Shown: positions 20,950 through 31,798, counted from the stretch's first letter. The stretch: DNA of 64,000 nt from Fragum whitleyi (GCA_948146395.1 OX411544.1:55083360-55147359), one strand, 5' to 3'. Numbers and translations are program-made. Notes: generated from the sequence alone by a model not told the origin.

Positions 20950-21202
20950 CCTCAACAGGACGGTTAGTAGATACGGGGGATCGTTCAAGGATACATGACG
21001 AAACTATAGCTGAGATCCGCCATTGGGTTCTTTAACGTGCACCATATAGTAAACACCGTCAAATTGCGCCTAGGTTTAATGTCTCATCCGAAAGACATTT
21101 AATGGTTTTTTAGTGTGCCGGTCCTAGAATCGAACCTATAATATTGGACTTCAGAGGGAGTGAAGTCAGGTGTTCTACCGACTGAACAAGAGGAGCTGAC
21201 AT
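20950..21202 (-). mobile_element. tRNA-derived SINE, family S3
   Basis: On the minus strand the head has gttcagtcggtagaacacct (box A) and aggttcgattctagg (box B). A body with 'tctttcggatgagacattaa' and 'ggtgcacgttaaagaaccc' follows, motifs I know as widespread in invertebrate SINEs. There is one copy in this window. No clear tail is seen at the 20950 end. Confidence 0.82.
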
Positions 21203-21910
21203 AAGATATTGACTTAACAAATTCGCGAAATTTCTTATATCTATGACAGAAATTGAGACATTCCACAAATTTACATGCGCGATGTCGTCTGCTTTTTGTA
21301 CAGATCGCAACGTCAATGACTCTATTTACAAACCTTTCTGTGCTCATTTACAGAGATCAATGTCAAATATGTCTTATTTCTAGTCTTACCATAGCAAAAG
21401 ATGTCATTCCTTGTCGGTAAATCTCTTCTATGAGTAAACAGACGTCAATATCCGGCCTTTGCAAGAAGACACAAATAGTTTTTGTATTTTGGTTTAAATA
21501 TTCCTTGAAAGAGTATGCACCCTATAAAGGCAGAAAAAATGAGGAAAAACAAAGCAATTGCGACCAAGATCTCCCCTCTTTATCTTTAAGTCTTCCAAAG
21601 TTTATGCCATATTTCACTTTTTGATCCATTAAAAAGATTAATAAAAAAAACTTATTGAAAAGGGGTCATGGGCCAATCAGAGTGAGTAAATGAAGAAAAG
21701 CACACCCTAATGTCAAACTTATGAGTCTACCTGTTCAATAAAAACGAGTGGGAACCCGAGAAAATTCAAGCCGGCTTGCCTATTTCGCAACGATTGACAA
21801 GGAATAATACTTTTCAAACTTCTTAGATTGGCATTTTTTGCGATACGGGAAAACCTTCTTGAAAATTGTCGACTATGAGTGGCTCCGACTTAATCTTTAC
21901 CCAGACAACA
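21203..21910. other. No recognisable gene
   Basis: 21411-21455 resembles the 'aaatctattctttcaacaaacagac' repeat seen at 22868 and 23108. Nothing else is recognised. Confidence 0.5.
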
Positions 21911-22152
21911 ATGAACACGTGCCTGATATTTCCAACAATTACGCCAGAGCATGTTATAGACATTTAACACCCCAGTCAAACACAGTGCATTTAAGATATT
22001 CTCCTATTCTGAGCAAACACTATAAGGCAGAAACTATATATTAAGCGGAAAGTCAGGACGCAGATTAGACTGTGCGTATGCACAGGCTGATCTGGATCGT
22101 GACGTTACGCACACGTGAAATTGTTGAAAATGTCATACAGGTGCTCAAATTT
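21911..22152. mobile_element. Foldback element, family D, copy D2
   Basis: Left arm gaacacgtgcctgatatttc caacaatt; right arm acacgtgaaattgttgaaaa tgtcatacaggtgctc. The core agactgtgcgtatgcacagg ctgatct is the dyad shared with D1 and D3. Confidence 0.8.
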
Positions 22153-22177
22153 ATGTTGAGAATCTAAATTGTTACTT

Positions 22178-22474
22178 TCTTCGGTGGTAGCCGCTGTCAT
22201 AGCGCAGTTGGTAGCGCGTCGGCCTGTCAATCTAGATGTCCCGGGTTCGATCCCCGACGGCGGCACTCATTCTTTCCGACTATTTGTCTCTCACCAATGG
22301 GTTGATAATCGTAAACCTATGTTAGATAGCAGCTGGAGCCTAGGAAAGGATGTGATGGCAGTATTGGTGAGAGAAATACCAAGAAACCATTGTTAGGTGC
22401 TCCAGCCGCTGCGATATAACTGAAAGATGTTAAAAGCGGCGTAAAACTCCATTCAATCAATCAAGTCTTCGGTG
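22178..22474 (+). mobile_element. Full-length S1 SINE with 9-bp target-site duplication
   Basis: The head runs from about 22190 and has a complete 7-bp acceptor pairing (gccgctg / cggcggc), box A tagcgcagttgg, box B gggttcgatcccc and a GTC triplet in the anticodon position (ctgtcaa). The anticodon stem is mispaired. Then comes the S1 body, ending gcggcgtaaaactccattca and an (aatc)n tail. tcttcggtg flanks it at 22178-22186 and 22466-22474. This is the best reference copy in the window. Confidence 0.93.
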
Positions 22475-23203
22475 ATTCTATGGTGAAAATAAAGCAAGAG
22501 ATGGCCGATTTATAGACAAACTGATTTTGGGGTATTTGGTGTCATATCATTTTTGTGGGCGGCCCTCTTTGAGATCGTTTAATTTCGGGTGTTCAAATGT
22601 ATATTTTGTGAAAATTTGAAGCTTGTGTTACCAACTGATATTTTTTTTTAGATTTCCGGACCAAAAGCCGAGAAAAACGATTATTGAGAGAAAAGTCGGA
22701 AAAGATTTAACCGGTAGGGTAAATAATAAGCTCATAAACCAGAATATTCTGTCCGAGATGTTCTATCGAAATAGATATTTATACTCGAGTTCAGATGTAT
22801 AGTTATCAAAGAGTATTCAGTCACTCAGATCTGGTATAGATATGTCATACTTTGTCAGTCACTTGTCAGTAAATCTATTCTTTCAACAAACAGACCTCCT
22901 TCTTGATCAGAACACTTCGATGGGTCAATAATACCAGCCCTGCGTTCAGGATATCAAAACGGCGTAAACAGTTTGCAAATCATACTCTGTTTTTATCGCA
23001 AATGCATGTGCAAGCAGGGCAAAATTTGTAAACAGTTTGCATCGTTTATCACCCTGAACGCAAGGCATCCCTGAAAACAGGATAATCAAGCAAAACCGAG
23101 TACCTTTGCAAATTATCTATTCTTTCAATAAACAGACGCCATTTTCGAGCAATCCACTTCGTTGGGACCAATAGTGCCACAGCTCTATGAAATGCTTTAA
23201 ATT
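22475..23203. other. Direct repeat of ~72 bp flanking a small foldback
   Basis: About 22868-22938 and 23108-23180 share 'atctattctttcaa(c/t)aaacagac' and 'cacttcg(a/t)tggg'. Between them is a foldback with ends gccctgcgttcaggatatc (22936) and caccctgaacgcaaggc (23069). No gene is seen. Confidence 0.6.
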
Positions 23204-23316
23204 TTAAGGTAGTGGACCCGTAATAGTTCCGCAACGTTTCGGATGTAAGAAACTTAAACAATGTTACCCGAGGTTTCCTAATGATTTCATTTTGAGGGGG
23301 GGGGGGGGGGGGGGGG
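23204..23316. mobile_element. Foldback B2 (left half only), broken at a 21-G run
   Basis: TTAAGGTAGTGGACCCGTAA and the left arm are present up to 'cctaatgatttcat'. Sequence then passes within a few bases into G(21) at 23296-23316, and the right arm is absent. Confidence 0.82.
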
Positions 23317-23319
23317 TTA

Positions 23320-23436
23320 TTAAATATAGCTAATTTTGTTCACTCAAAACTCACTCCTTCGATTTCGTTCAAAATTCATTCCAAAATCTTTCACCTTGTT
23401 AATTTCACGATGTTTTTAGTTGTAATGATAATGAAA
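23320..23436. mobile_element. Foldback family H, right-end fragment H3
   Basis: 'attcattccaaaatctttca ccttgttaatttcacgatgt' matches the right end of H1 (27012-27455) and H2. The left part is missing. Confidence 0.7.
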
Positions 23437-23569
23437 GTAAATCGCTTTTTAACAGAATCAACGATGTCTTATTATTAACGATATTTTGTTTCGGCCCATA
23501 TACTAGTAATGTGTTCTAGTAACACCCATTAAAACATTTAAAACAACATGAAGGATAATTAAAGTTCAA

Positions 23570-23690
23570 GGTGTCGGCTGTAGTCAGACTGTGCGAATAG
23601 CGCAGTCTGACTAGGGGCAAAACCTTTTGCACTTGGTTGAAACCTTTTGCACTTGGTTGATTTTCTGAATCTATAGTATAGAATGATCAA
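23570..23690. mobile_element. Foldback family C fragment C6
   Basis: The core 'gtagtcagactgtgcgaata gcgcagtctgactagggg' is followed by a local duplication of 'aaaccttttgcacttggttg'. The outer arms are absent. Confidence 0.75.
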
Positions 23691-23705
23691 GTTGCTCAGT
23701 AAAAC

Positions 23706-23955
23706 AGGTCCCTGGGTGCCGTTTTACTAAACATCTTACGATCATTTTTTTGCGTAAGCCAAAAATTTAAGTTGCTTCTAAATTAGCAACGAATGTTGAA
23801 TTCTGCCATGCATCATCTCATTGGAATCGCCTTCTAAAGACGATTCAGATGAGATAATGCATGGTAGAATCCAACGATGAATGACAACAACAGGTACGAT
23901 TTGTGATTTTGACTTACGATAGTTTTTTCGTAAGAAGTTTTGTAAAACGGGACCC
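23706..23955 (+). mobile_element. Foldback element, family E, copy E1
   Basis: Ends ggtccctgggtgccgtttta c and gtaaaacgggaccc. The next inverted pair is catcttacgatc / gttttttcgtaag, and the centre is the hairpin catctcattggaatcgcctt ctaaagacgattcagatgag. The second copy is E2 at 19019. Non-coding. Confidence 0.82.
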
Positions 23956-24179
23956 TAGAGTATTTAATGTACTGGATCATTTTTGGGGGTCTGTGTTTTT
24001 GAAACCCTATCCTACTGTATTGAAATTTTACTTCAAACAAACTTCTAATTTTTCGAGACATGCCGATAACTCTAGTTCCATTTTGCAACACAATTATCAA
24101 ACACTAGTTAGACAGAGGAGACCTACATCAGATTGCATGTTTGTGCTGAATGATCTGGGTTTATTATAGTCAAGCTTGA

Positions 24180-24450
24180 AAGAAAGTTGCATGATAAATA
24201 GAATAACATGTAAGTCTTTAAATATCAATTATCTAGTCTCGGCAGCAAGAAATTATTATGACTTGCCAAAGCCTCGTAAAAAAAGGTTGTATGATAAATA
24301 GAATAGCATGTAAGTGTCTTAAAATAACAACTATCTAGTCTTAGCAGCGAGAAATTATCATTACTCGGCAAGCCTCGTCATGATCAATTCTCACAACCTC
24401 GACCAGATAACATTGATATTTTAAGACACTAACATGTTATTCTCTATGTA
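24180..24450. mobile_element. Foldback related to family A
   Basis: Outer arms gaatagcatgtaagtgtctt aaaata (24300) and tattttaagacactaacatg ttattc (24417-24442) are inverted. Inside are 'atgatcaattctcacaacctc' and 'gcaagaaattattatgactt'. A partial tandem copy of the left arm starts at about 24187. The inner text resembles the A-family hairpin. Confidence 0.7.
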
Positions 24451-24993
24451 TAAACGAAAATATTTAGTTTGTACAGATTTTAGCGCCGTTTTAATTGCAG
24501 TTATATCTTGGCTGGTACACCAACCTATGGTTTCCTGTCGTTTCTCAAAGCTGAACAACCCATTCGGAACACCACTCGGCCAATCTCACGATCAACCTCG
24601 GATGTACATAGACGTACTACTTTAGAAAATACGGGAAAACCTTGGAAAACCTCGATGACGTCAGTTAAAATGGCGTTAGATATCTTAGATTCTAAAATAA
24701 CGGCCGAAAAATCTTAATTTTTGAGAATGATTCTCAAAAATTTAGATTTTCAGCCGTTATTTACTGTAAAAGATATCAATCTAAAGATAGCGCTGGTTGT
24801 TTCCGCGCTAGTTTTTCTTACACTGTTTCCGCCTAACAAAATGCACGATTTTGTTACATACCTATCCGCTTTACATACATCCGAGGTCTGTTGCAGTTTA
24901 CGGAAATGGCCGAGTGATGTACCGAATGCTGTTCAACCATAAAATTTCATCCGAGCAACCAGCTGCTCTGTGTTAACGAAAAGATATTCATAT

Positions 24994-25254
24994 GTGACCC
25001 GTCACGCGAAAAGGAATCATCTGGGTAGTGCGTAAAATGTCGACCCTAGTCAGACTGCGCGAACTGCGCAGACTGACTAGGGTCGAAACCTTTTGGGCAT
25101 TGCTTATTTTCTGAATCTAGAATGATCAATCGACCTTCCAGTGAAAGAATTTTTGAAAAGCGACCTCTAGTTGACCTATGCTGGATCAAATTTCTTTTTC
25201 AGTATTTTATTTTACAGAATTCCCGGATGGTCGCTTTTCTCGTGACGGGTTACA
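24994..25254. mobile_element. Foldback element, family C, copy C7
   Basis: Ends gtgacccgtcacgcgaaaag gaatcat and ggatggtcgcttttctcgtg acgggttac. The core dyad at 25041-25085 pairs cgaccctagtcagactgcgc with gcgcagactgactagggtcg, with one mismatch. Confidence 0.88.
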
Positions 25255-25756
25255 ATAATAAAAAAAAAAAGTAGAAATATGATGCATTGAAAGACGGCTT
25301 TGGGAATGAAAATAATAATACATCTGAAAACGACTCGGATTTGGGACATCTCTCGATATATTGACCAAGCTTAAGTCAGTTAATTAGATCTATAATGACG
25401 TTTGTTTGTCGAGAGATGTGATTTACTGATATGTACTGGTCCAATTATACTCTCAATGACTTGGAGTATTACCTAAATTGGAATATTTTGTTCGAAAAAT
25501 AGAATTGGAGCGCTTAAATAATTTTAGATAATCCCCGAACTTTTGCGAAGAATTTACAGACTTAAGACGTGAGATAATATAATGAATCAAATGTATGTAT
25601 TCTCGCGAAAGCTCGTATATACAATAGAGTAACCTGATTGTTCGAGTTATCGCATGATTCGAGTAAGTGAGAGTATGCACAATTTGCCCATATGAAAGTG
25701 TTTAGGTCCACTAGCTTTTAGATCGTTTCTGTTGATGGTACAAAGTACTTGCGTAA

Positions 25757-26034
25757 ATGTTACTCTTCGTGCAGAACGGGGGCCATCTGGTAAGTGCGAT
25801 AAGTGTCGACCTGGCCAGTCTCAACGAACTGGCGAACTGCACAGACTTGTCAAGATTTATTGTACTTGTACATGTAATCGACCAATTTTCTCGATTAAGA
25901 CTAACCATTTCACCTTCCAGTATTTAATTATTTCCAAATGCTACATCTAGTTGGCCTCTGCTTGATTTAATCCCAGTAACAAAAATCAATTCTACGGAGC
26001 ACGAGTATGGACCATTTCAGCATGCCAGGTCACA
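25757..26034. mobile_element. Foldback element, family C, diverged copy C8
   Basis: Left 'gtgcagaacgggggccatct ggtaagtgcgataagtgtcg'; right 'gtatggaccatttcagcatg ccaggtcac'. Internal text parallels C7, including 'tttccaaatgctacatctag ttggcctctgcttgat', the homologue of 'gcgacctctagttgacctat gctggat'. Confidence 0.75.
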
Positions 26035-27011
26035 AATCAAGAAGTGCAAGTAACTGTTCATTGGGCTCTTTTGACGAGAGTTTATTTTTGCATAAATAAG
26101 CGATGGTTTTAAAAAGTGAATCTTTTAGTAAATATCTACTATCTAGCAGTACTATCAGCCTAGGAAAATGAGAAATTAACCGACAAAAGCGAAAGTGATT
26201 ACTCAGTCTTGTTTTAACTGATAGGGGAGATAACCATTTTCCACACCGAAACTAATTTCTGCGTGTTGAAGTAGTTCTCTCCCTTCAAAATTTATGTTTA
26301 CTTGGATAATTTATAATGGTTGATATCGTATGATTTTTTTATGTTTTTTTAAGCGTATAGAATATTAATTAGTAACTATTCTTGGTGTTTTATATCCTAT
26401 AGTTATAGTCGTTGTATCTTATAGGGAAGTTTTGTCAAAAACACCCAGCAATTACAATATTAGAATGTTAATTAGTAACAGTTCAAGATGTCTAAATCAA
26501 TTTGGTCCTAGTGATTGAAAATTCCATTATTTGGACATATTATGATCTCAATTTGTGCTTTCAAATTAAATTATCATTATACCCGATACATAAAAAAGAC
26601 TAGCCACTTGAGTTAGACTGTTTTATATAGATTTTCACCAAATAGGAGCTTTCATTCCTTATTTTTTCGTTTCGAAATAAGGTGAAGAGTTCCTATACGT
26701 ATTTTTTCTTTTATTAAGACCATTGTCTCATTGATGACTCTTCCTTATTAGAAGAGCGACGGATGAGGCAAGGGGTCTGAAATAGCACTGGCTAACTGTA
26801 TTATTGTTGAAGTCTAAATGATATTAATTCTTGCATTTTCATATTGTCCTTCTATAAATGAGATATATAACTAAATGATACAAAAACTGCCTATAGGTTA
26901 TGCCTTTTTTGCTGTAATCATAGCATTAAAACAATTATGATGTCTCATAATTATGAAAAGTCAATAAACACAATTAAGAAAATGCTCCTATGTAACCAGA
27001 GGCTAATCAGT
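26035..27011. other. No recognisable feature
   Basis: AT-rich sequence without a long open frame, repeat or tRNA-like motif that I can recognise. Confidence 0.5.
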
Positions 27012-27455
27012 TACAGTTAGTTGCATCGTGAAATTGACATTAATCTCGTTCAAAACCATTCTTAATCGCTCACTCAGCGCTCCATTCATTCATTCCAAAC
27101 ACTCACTCAAACCATTCAAAAACACTCAAACTGATTGAAAAACATAGAATCAATGTTCAACGTCATTCAAAATAAATTTTGATAGAAAAAAATCAGGATT
27201 TCATTGACATAATTTAAATTGTAAGCGTTTCATAGGTTTTTGAATGAATAGGACGATATTTGTTGAAATTGTATGCATATTTTTTAAAGGGAGGTGATTA
27301 ATATCGCAAATTTTATTCATCCAGAACAAAGATTGCGATATTGGATTTCCTCCCATTAAATTCACACAAAACTCGCTCCACACAATCATTCAATTTCAAT
27401 CCAAAATAATTCCCAAATCATTCACCTTGTCAATTTCACGGTGTTGTCAACTGTA
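27012..27455. mobile_element. Foldback/MITE family H, copy H1
   Basis: Inverted ends: tacagttagttgcatcgtga aattgaca at left and tgtcaatttcacggtgttgt caactgta at right. The inner part has the dyad atatcgcaaattttattcat / agattgcgatattgg. Copy H2 lies at 33640-34030 with the same interior, and a fragment is at 23320. No coding capacity. Confidence 0.82.
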
Positions 27456-28080
27456 CCTAAGGAATGATGAACGAAAGTGTATTTATTGTTAATGAAGTTA
27501 CATTAACTACCTCTATCTACAATAATTTATTTTCTTATTCATTTATGACACCATTATCGGCGTCCATTTCTTCACAATAATTGTTTAGCAAATCTACTAT
27601 TTCAACTTAGTAACGTTATATTGCTAATTTTTTTTATATACCTAATCGAATCTCGGATAAAAAAAATCAATAAATCTACCATTCATCTCCTTTTCATGAT
27701 AAACTTTTATTTATACTACCATTACAATACAATGCATGTCTAACCCCTACTATATAAATATATTAATTATTATTATAATATTAATATATTTATCATAGTT
27801 TTGGATTTAGAAAAACGGTAATAAATGGTGCAGTCAAGAACACAAATTTTAATATATACTAGTGAAACGATCAACGAAAACTAATAACGTAAAAGTATGC
27901 ATGCCACATTCAGTTTCAGCGTGAAATAATACTGTTATTCAGTATACTAGATGCTTCATAGTGCACAGTATGCTTTGTATATATATTTGCAACTCTTTTT
28001 TTCGATATTTTTTATGTATTTTCTTAAGATAGATTATTAATCCTGTTTTCTGTGGACTTTAAAAAGACACTATGTTACCC
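27456..28080. other. AT-rich sequence, possibly including the LINE 5' UTR
   Basis: Very AT-rich, with a (tattaatatt)-like palindrome near 27755-27795. No ORF1-like frame is present. The 5' end of the LINE starting at 28174 cannot be located from this single copy. Confidence 0.4.
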
Positions 28081-28173
28081 CTCTGTCTCATCGGAAGAAA
28101 AGCCATGGACAAGAGCAAATCATGGTTATATATCGCGCATTATAGCATTTCTGGTACTATTATTTGATATAAC

Positions 28174-29949
28174 ATGAGTAGTCAGCAATTGAATACGATC
28201 AAGCCGATATATAGACCTGATTATCGATTTAGTCTAACATTGACTTTCCTATTTACATGTATGATTCTTGTTTGTGTTTGTGTGTCCAAATCCGCTTTGG
28301 ATCTAATAATAATATTGACTTTACTTTTTCAATCTGGGGATATTCACCCTAACCCTGGCCCAGGATCTTATTCTAGTTCAAATGATTCGATATCTTCGAG
28401 TGACTTTTACAGATTTCGCAACATTCCAAACCAACTTACCACTGTGCATTATAACGTTCAAAGTATTGAACTTAAACTCGATATACTTATTTCAGAGTTC
28501 TCATATTTTGACATCGTGTCTTTTTCTGAGACTTGGTTAACAAGTAATTGTCAAAATCAAGATTTGGCATTTCAATCATTTCACCTACCCGATCGTAAAG
28601 ATCGTATATATGGACGTCATCGAGGAGTTATTTTGTATGTAAAAGATACGCTTTCATATATACGACGCAGGGACTTAGAAATTAACCGCGTAGAATGTAT
28701 TTGGATTCAATTAACACTTGCCAATAAAAACGTACTTTACGGTGCATTCTACAGGCCTCCTACCGCTGATCATATATACGATAATTTGATTGATGACTCT
28801 ATAGGTCTCGCAATAGATACAAACATAACAGATATCATCGTCACAGGAGATTTTAATTTTAATGCTCTTAATCAAAATCAGTGCAGGAAAATAAATTCCC
28901 TTTGTCAACAATATCAGTTGACTCAGTGTATAGATGAACCTACGCATTTCACAGAAAATTCAGCTTCTTTGATAGACCTTTTATTTGTATCTAATACTGA
29001 TTCGCTTATATTATCAGGTGTCGGAGAACCATGTCTTGATTTAAATATTCGCTACCATTGTCCTATCTATGCGGTCTTTAATTATAACAAACCAAAACAT
29101 AAATGTTTTGAACGAACTACATGTATATGGAAATACGACCAAGGAGATTATGACAGTCTGAGACAAATCCTTGGAGACTTTGATTGGGGTTCATTAGTCG
29201 ATGAAAATATTGATATCTACGCAAATAATATAACATCCTTCTTACTTAGTACTATCAGACGCTGTATTCCCCACAAAGTAGTTAAGGTCAAACCTTTCGA
29301 ACCACCTTGGATAACAAGTGACATAAAACGCAAAATTCGCCAACGTAAACGTTTTTACCGCAAAGCAAAGCAAACAGGCAATGAAAGACACTGGTTAAAA
29401 TTTCGGTCAACAAGAAACGAGGTCATATCTTTAATAAGAGAAAGTAAGGGCAATCATGTCAACAAATTAGTAGAAAATTTAAAATCGGGCAATCTCACAT
29501 CAAAAGACTGGTGGAAAACAATCAAATCATTTATGTCTCAGTCATTATCGTCAAGTATACCGCCACTTTATGACGAAATTTCAGATACTATTTTAACTGA
29601 CGAATTAAGTAAAGCCAACCTTCTCAACTCTTTTTTCGTAAAACAGACGATTATTGACGAAGTAAATAAGTCTTTACCAACAAATTATCAAAACTTCCAT
29701 GGAACCCCACTCACTACTATAGTAATCAGTCCACAGGAGGTTTTAGATATTCTTAAAAATTTAAAAACTGGGAAAGCGCCTGGTCCTGATTCAATTAATA
29801 ACCGTATATTGTTTGAAGCTGCTTCACAGTTGGCAAACCCATTATGCAATCTTTTCAATTTATCTTTAAACAATTGCAAGGTACCATCGGCTTGGAAGCT
29901 TTCTAATGTCTGTCCGATTTCTAAAGGTGGGGATACCTCACTGCCCTAA
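28174..29949 (+). pseudogene. LINE ORF, 5' part: 2A-like leader, endonuclease, start of RT
   Basis: 591 codons from ATG to an in-frame TAA. Residues 20-53 are hydrophobic and lead into a 2A-like motif GDIHPNPGP (55-63). The APE endonuclease follows: N94 in HYNVQ, E119 in SETWL, YRPP near 193, GDFNF (225-229) and SLIDLLF (265-271). At the last motif the usual S-D-H is R-Y-H (293-295), so the conserved Asp is lost. The RT domain begins with KTGKAPGPDSI near residue 530. The stop comes in the stretch normally reading '..NYRP.SLL', because the bases after TAA (NYRHVSLLN) continue the family consensus. This copy cannot make full-length protein. Confidence 0.93.
28336..28362 (+). other. 2A-like recoding motif in the LINE N terminus
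   Basis: It encodes G-D-I-H-P-N-P-G-P preceded by a hydrophobic LIIILTLLFQ segment. The canonical core is D-(V/I)-E-x-N-P-G-P; here His replaces Glu. 2A-like sequences at the N terminus of APE-type LINEs are documented in several animals, sometimes combined with a signal-like segment as here. Activity of the His form is not shown. Confidence 0.8.
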
Positions 29950-30058
29950 AACTACAGACACGTTTCTCTATTAAACACAATGGAAAAAGTCTTTGAAAAA
30001 ATAATTTTTAAACACGTATATAACTTTTTGAAAGATTCAAATTTTTTTCACCCCCAGT

Positions 30059-31426
30059 CAATCTGGTTTTTTACCTGGAGATTCAACAGTTAATCAAGCC
30101 GGGGTTCAAGATAAGTTACTATCATGGTTTTCAGATTATTTATCCTGTAGAAGGCAATGTGTAGTGATACCTGGTACTGTCTCGAACCAAGAACAAATTA
30201 GCGCCGGTGTACCACAGGGTTCTATTCTAGGCCCGTTATTATTTTTAATCTATATCAACGATATAGTCCAAGATATAGAATCCCAAATCAACTTATTTGC
30301 TGATGACACGTGTCTTTCTATTGTTGTTGGCGATCCGAGTGAATCCGGTTCAATTTTGCAAAACGATATTGATAAAATTACAATATTGGCTGCTAAGTGG
30401 CTAGTAAAGTTTAACCCATCTAAATCAGAATCACTTGTCATTTCGAGAAAACGTAATAAACCTGCTCACCCTGATGTTTTAATGCATAACACTGTAATTC
30501 CACAAGTAGAAAGTCATAAGCACTTAGGTGTCTTCATATCCAACGACGGATCATGGGACAAGCATATTGACGATATGTTGAACAAGTCTTGGAAAAGAAT
30601 TCATGTTATGAGGCGTCTTAAGTACACTCTAGATAGACAGTCTTTACAAATCATCTATTTTACTTTCATTAGGCCTCTTCTTGAGTATGCAGACATTGTA
30701 TTGGATAATATCCCTCTTTACTATAAGGAACAAATTGATAAAATCCAAAACGAGGCTGCACGTATTGTTACCGGGTGCACAAAACTAGTTTCTCTGAATG
30801 ATCTAAGTAAAGAAACGGGTTGGGAGTCTCTAGGACATCGCAGGTACAAACACAGAATCACGCTATTTTTTAAAATGTTTCATGGCATGGTTCCACAATA
30901 TCTTGTTTCTATTATACCACCACTAGTAAGTGAACGTTCTAATTATAATTTGAGAAATTCAGAAAATGTACAGAACATAGCAGGTCGAACCAATATCTAT
31001 AATAATTCGTTCATACCACAAACAGTTAATGAATGGAATGCACTACCAATAGAAGTAAGACATTCAGGAAATCTTTCAGCTTTTAAAACTTATTTAGATA
31101 AAGAGAAACCCATTCCGAACAAGATATTTTTCTTTGGCGAAAGGAAATTCCAAATCATTCATAGTAGGATAAGAAATAAGTGTAGTGCACTCAATCAGCA
31201 TCTTTACTTAAGAAATATCGTTAACTCGCCTCTCTGTAGATGCGGGTCTGTTGAATCTAGTCAACATTTCTTTTTTCAGTGTAGATTTTATAGAGAAATC
31301 AGACAAAGGCTTATAAACCAGGTTTCACAATATACAAGGGTAAATTTAACCACACTTTTATTCGGAGATGATAATTTGTCATTAGATATTAATCGAAATA
31401 TTTTCGTAGAGGTGCATTCAATCTAG
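30059..31426 (+). pseudogene. LINE ORF, 3' part: RT palm and C terminus
   Basis: The frame resumes at 30059 with QSGFLPGDSTVNQ, shifted +1 relative to the 5' part (one extra base around 30050-30058). It jumps straight to KLLSWFSDYL: the roughly 40-45 residues that normally carry the first catalytic Asp (motif A) are missing, in frame. It then has GVPQGSILGPLLF, the FADD motif (30299-30310), HLGVFIS, and a C-terminal CRCG...HFFFQC motif. The stop at 31424-31426 may itself be a frameshift, since SRRFVN plus stop reads on in the +1 frame to 31445. Nothing downstream suggests rescue. Confidence 0.92.
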
Positions 31427-31798
31427 CAGAAGGTTTGTCAATTAATAATATTTTCTTCTTTACTTGATAACAAGTTATTTCTAGATCGATATTGTATCGT
31501 GTGCTTTATCCCGAAAACCGAATCAATGTCCACAGAAAACAGTTTCCCATCTTCAATATTGAATGACTTTATTTTGTTTTCTTTTTATTGCTATTCTTCC
31601 ATAAGAATGACTTAATGTAATCCAACAATTAGCCCGAACTATATTTTCTTATGTCATCACTGCTTCAGATTCCCGTTGCTAACAAGGAAAATAATTTTAT
31701 AAGCATAGCTTTCATTCTAATCCTTATTGATTTGTAAATTATATTATGTGACATGTTGTGATTATTCTTTCAATAAAATATGTTTAAACTAAACTAAG

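Larger units (their letters stand above)
28100..31795 (+). mobile_element. APE-type non-LTR retrotransposon (LINE), inactivated copy
   Basis: One long coding region (endonuclease, linker, reverse transcriptase, C-terminal Cys/His motif) is broken at 29947 (stop) and about 30050 (+1 frameshift) and carries an internal deletion near 30105. It ends with a 3' UTR holding AATAAA at 31772-31777 and a short (taaac) tail. The layout fits the Jockey/CR1/L2 group; I cannot assign the clade more closely. The limits are approximate, and no target duplication was found. Foldback D3 abuts its 3' end. Confidence 0.93.

Noticed and set aside
22190..22265. Functional tRNA-Asp gene
   Set aside because: The anticodon stem is mispaired, and the sequence is fused to a repeated SINE body with a tail and target duplication.
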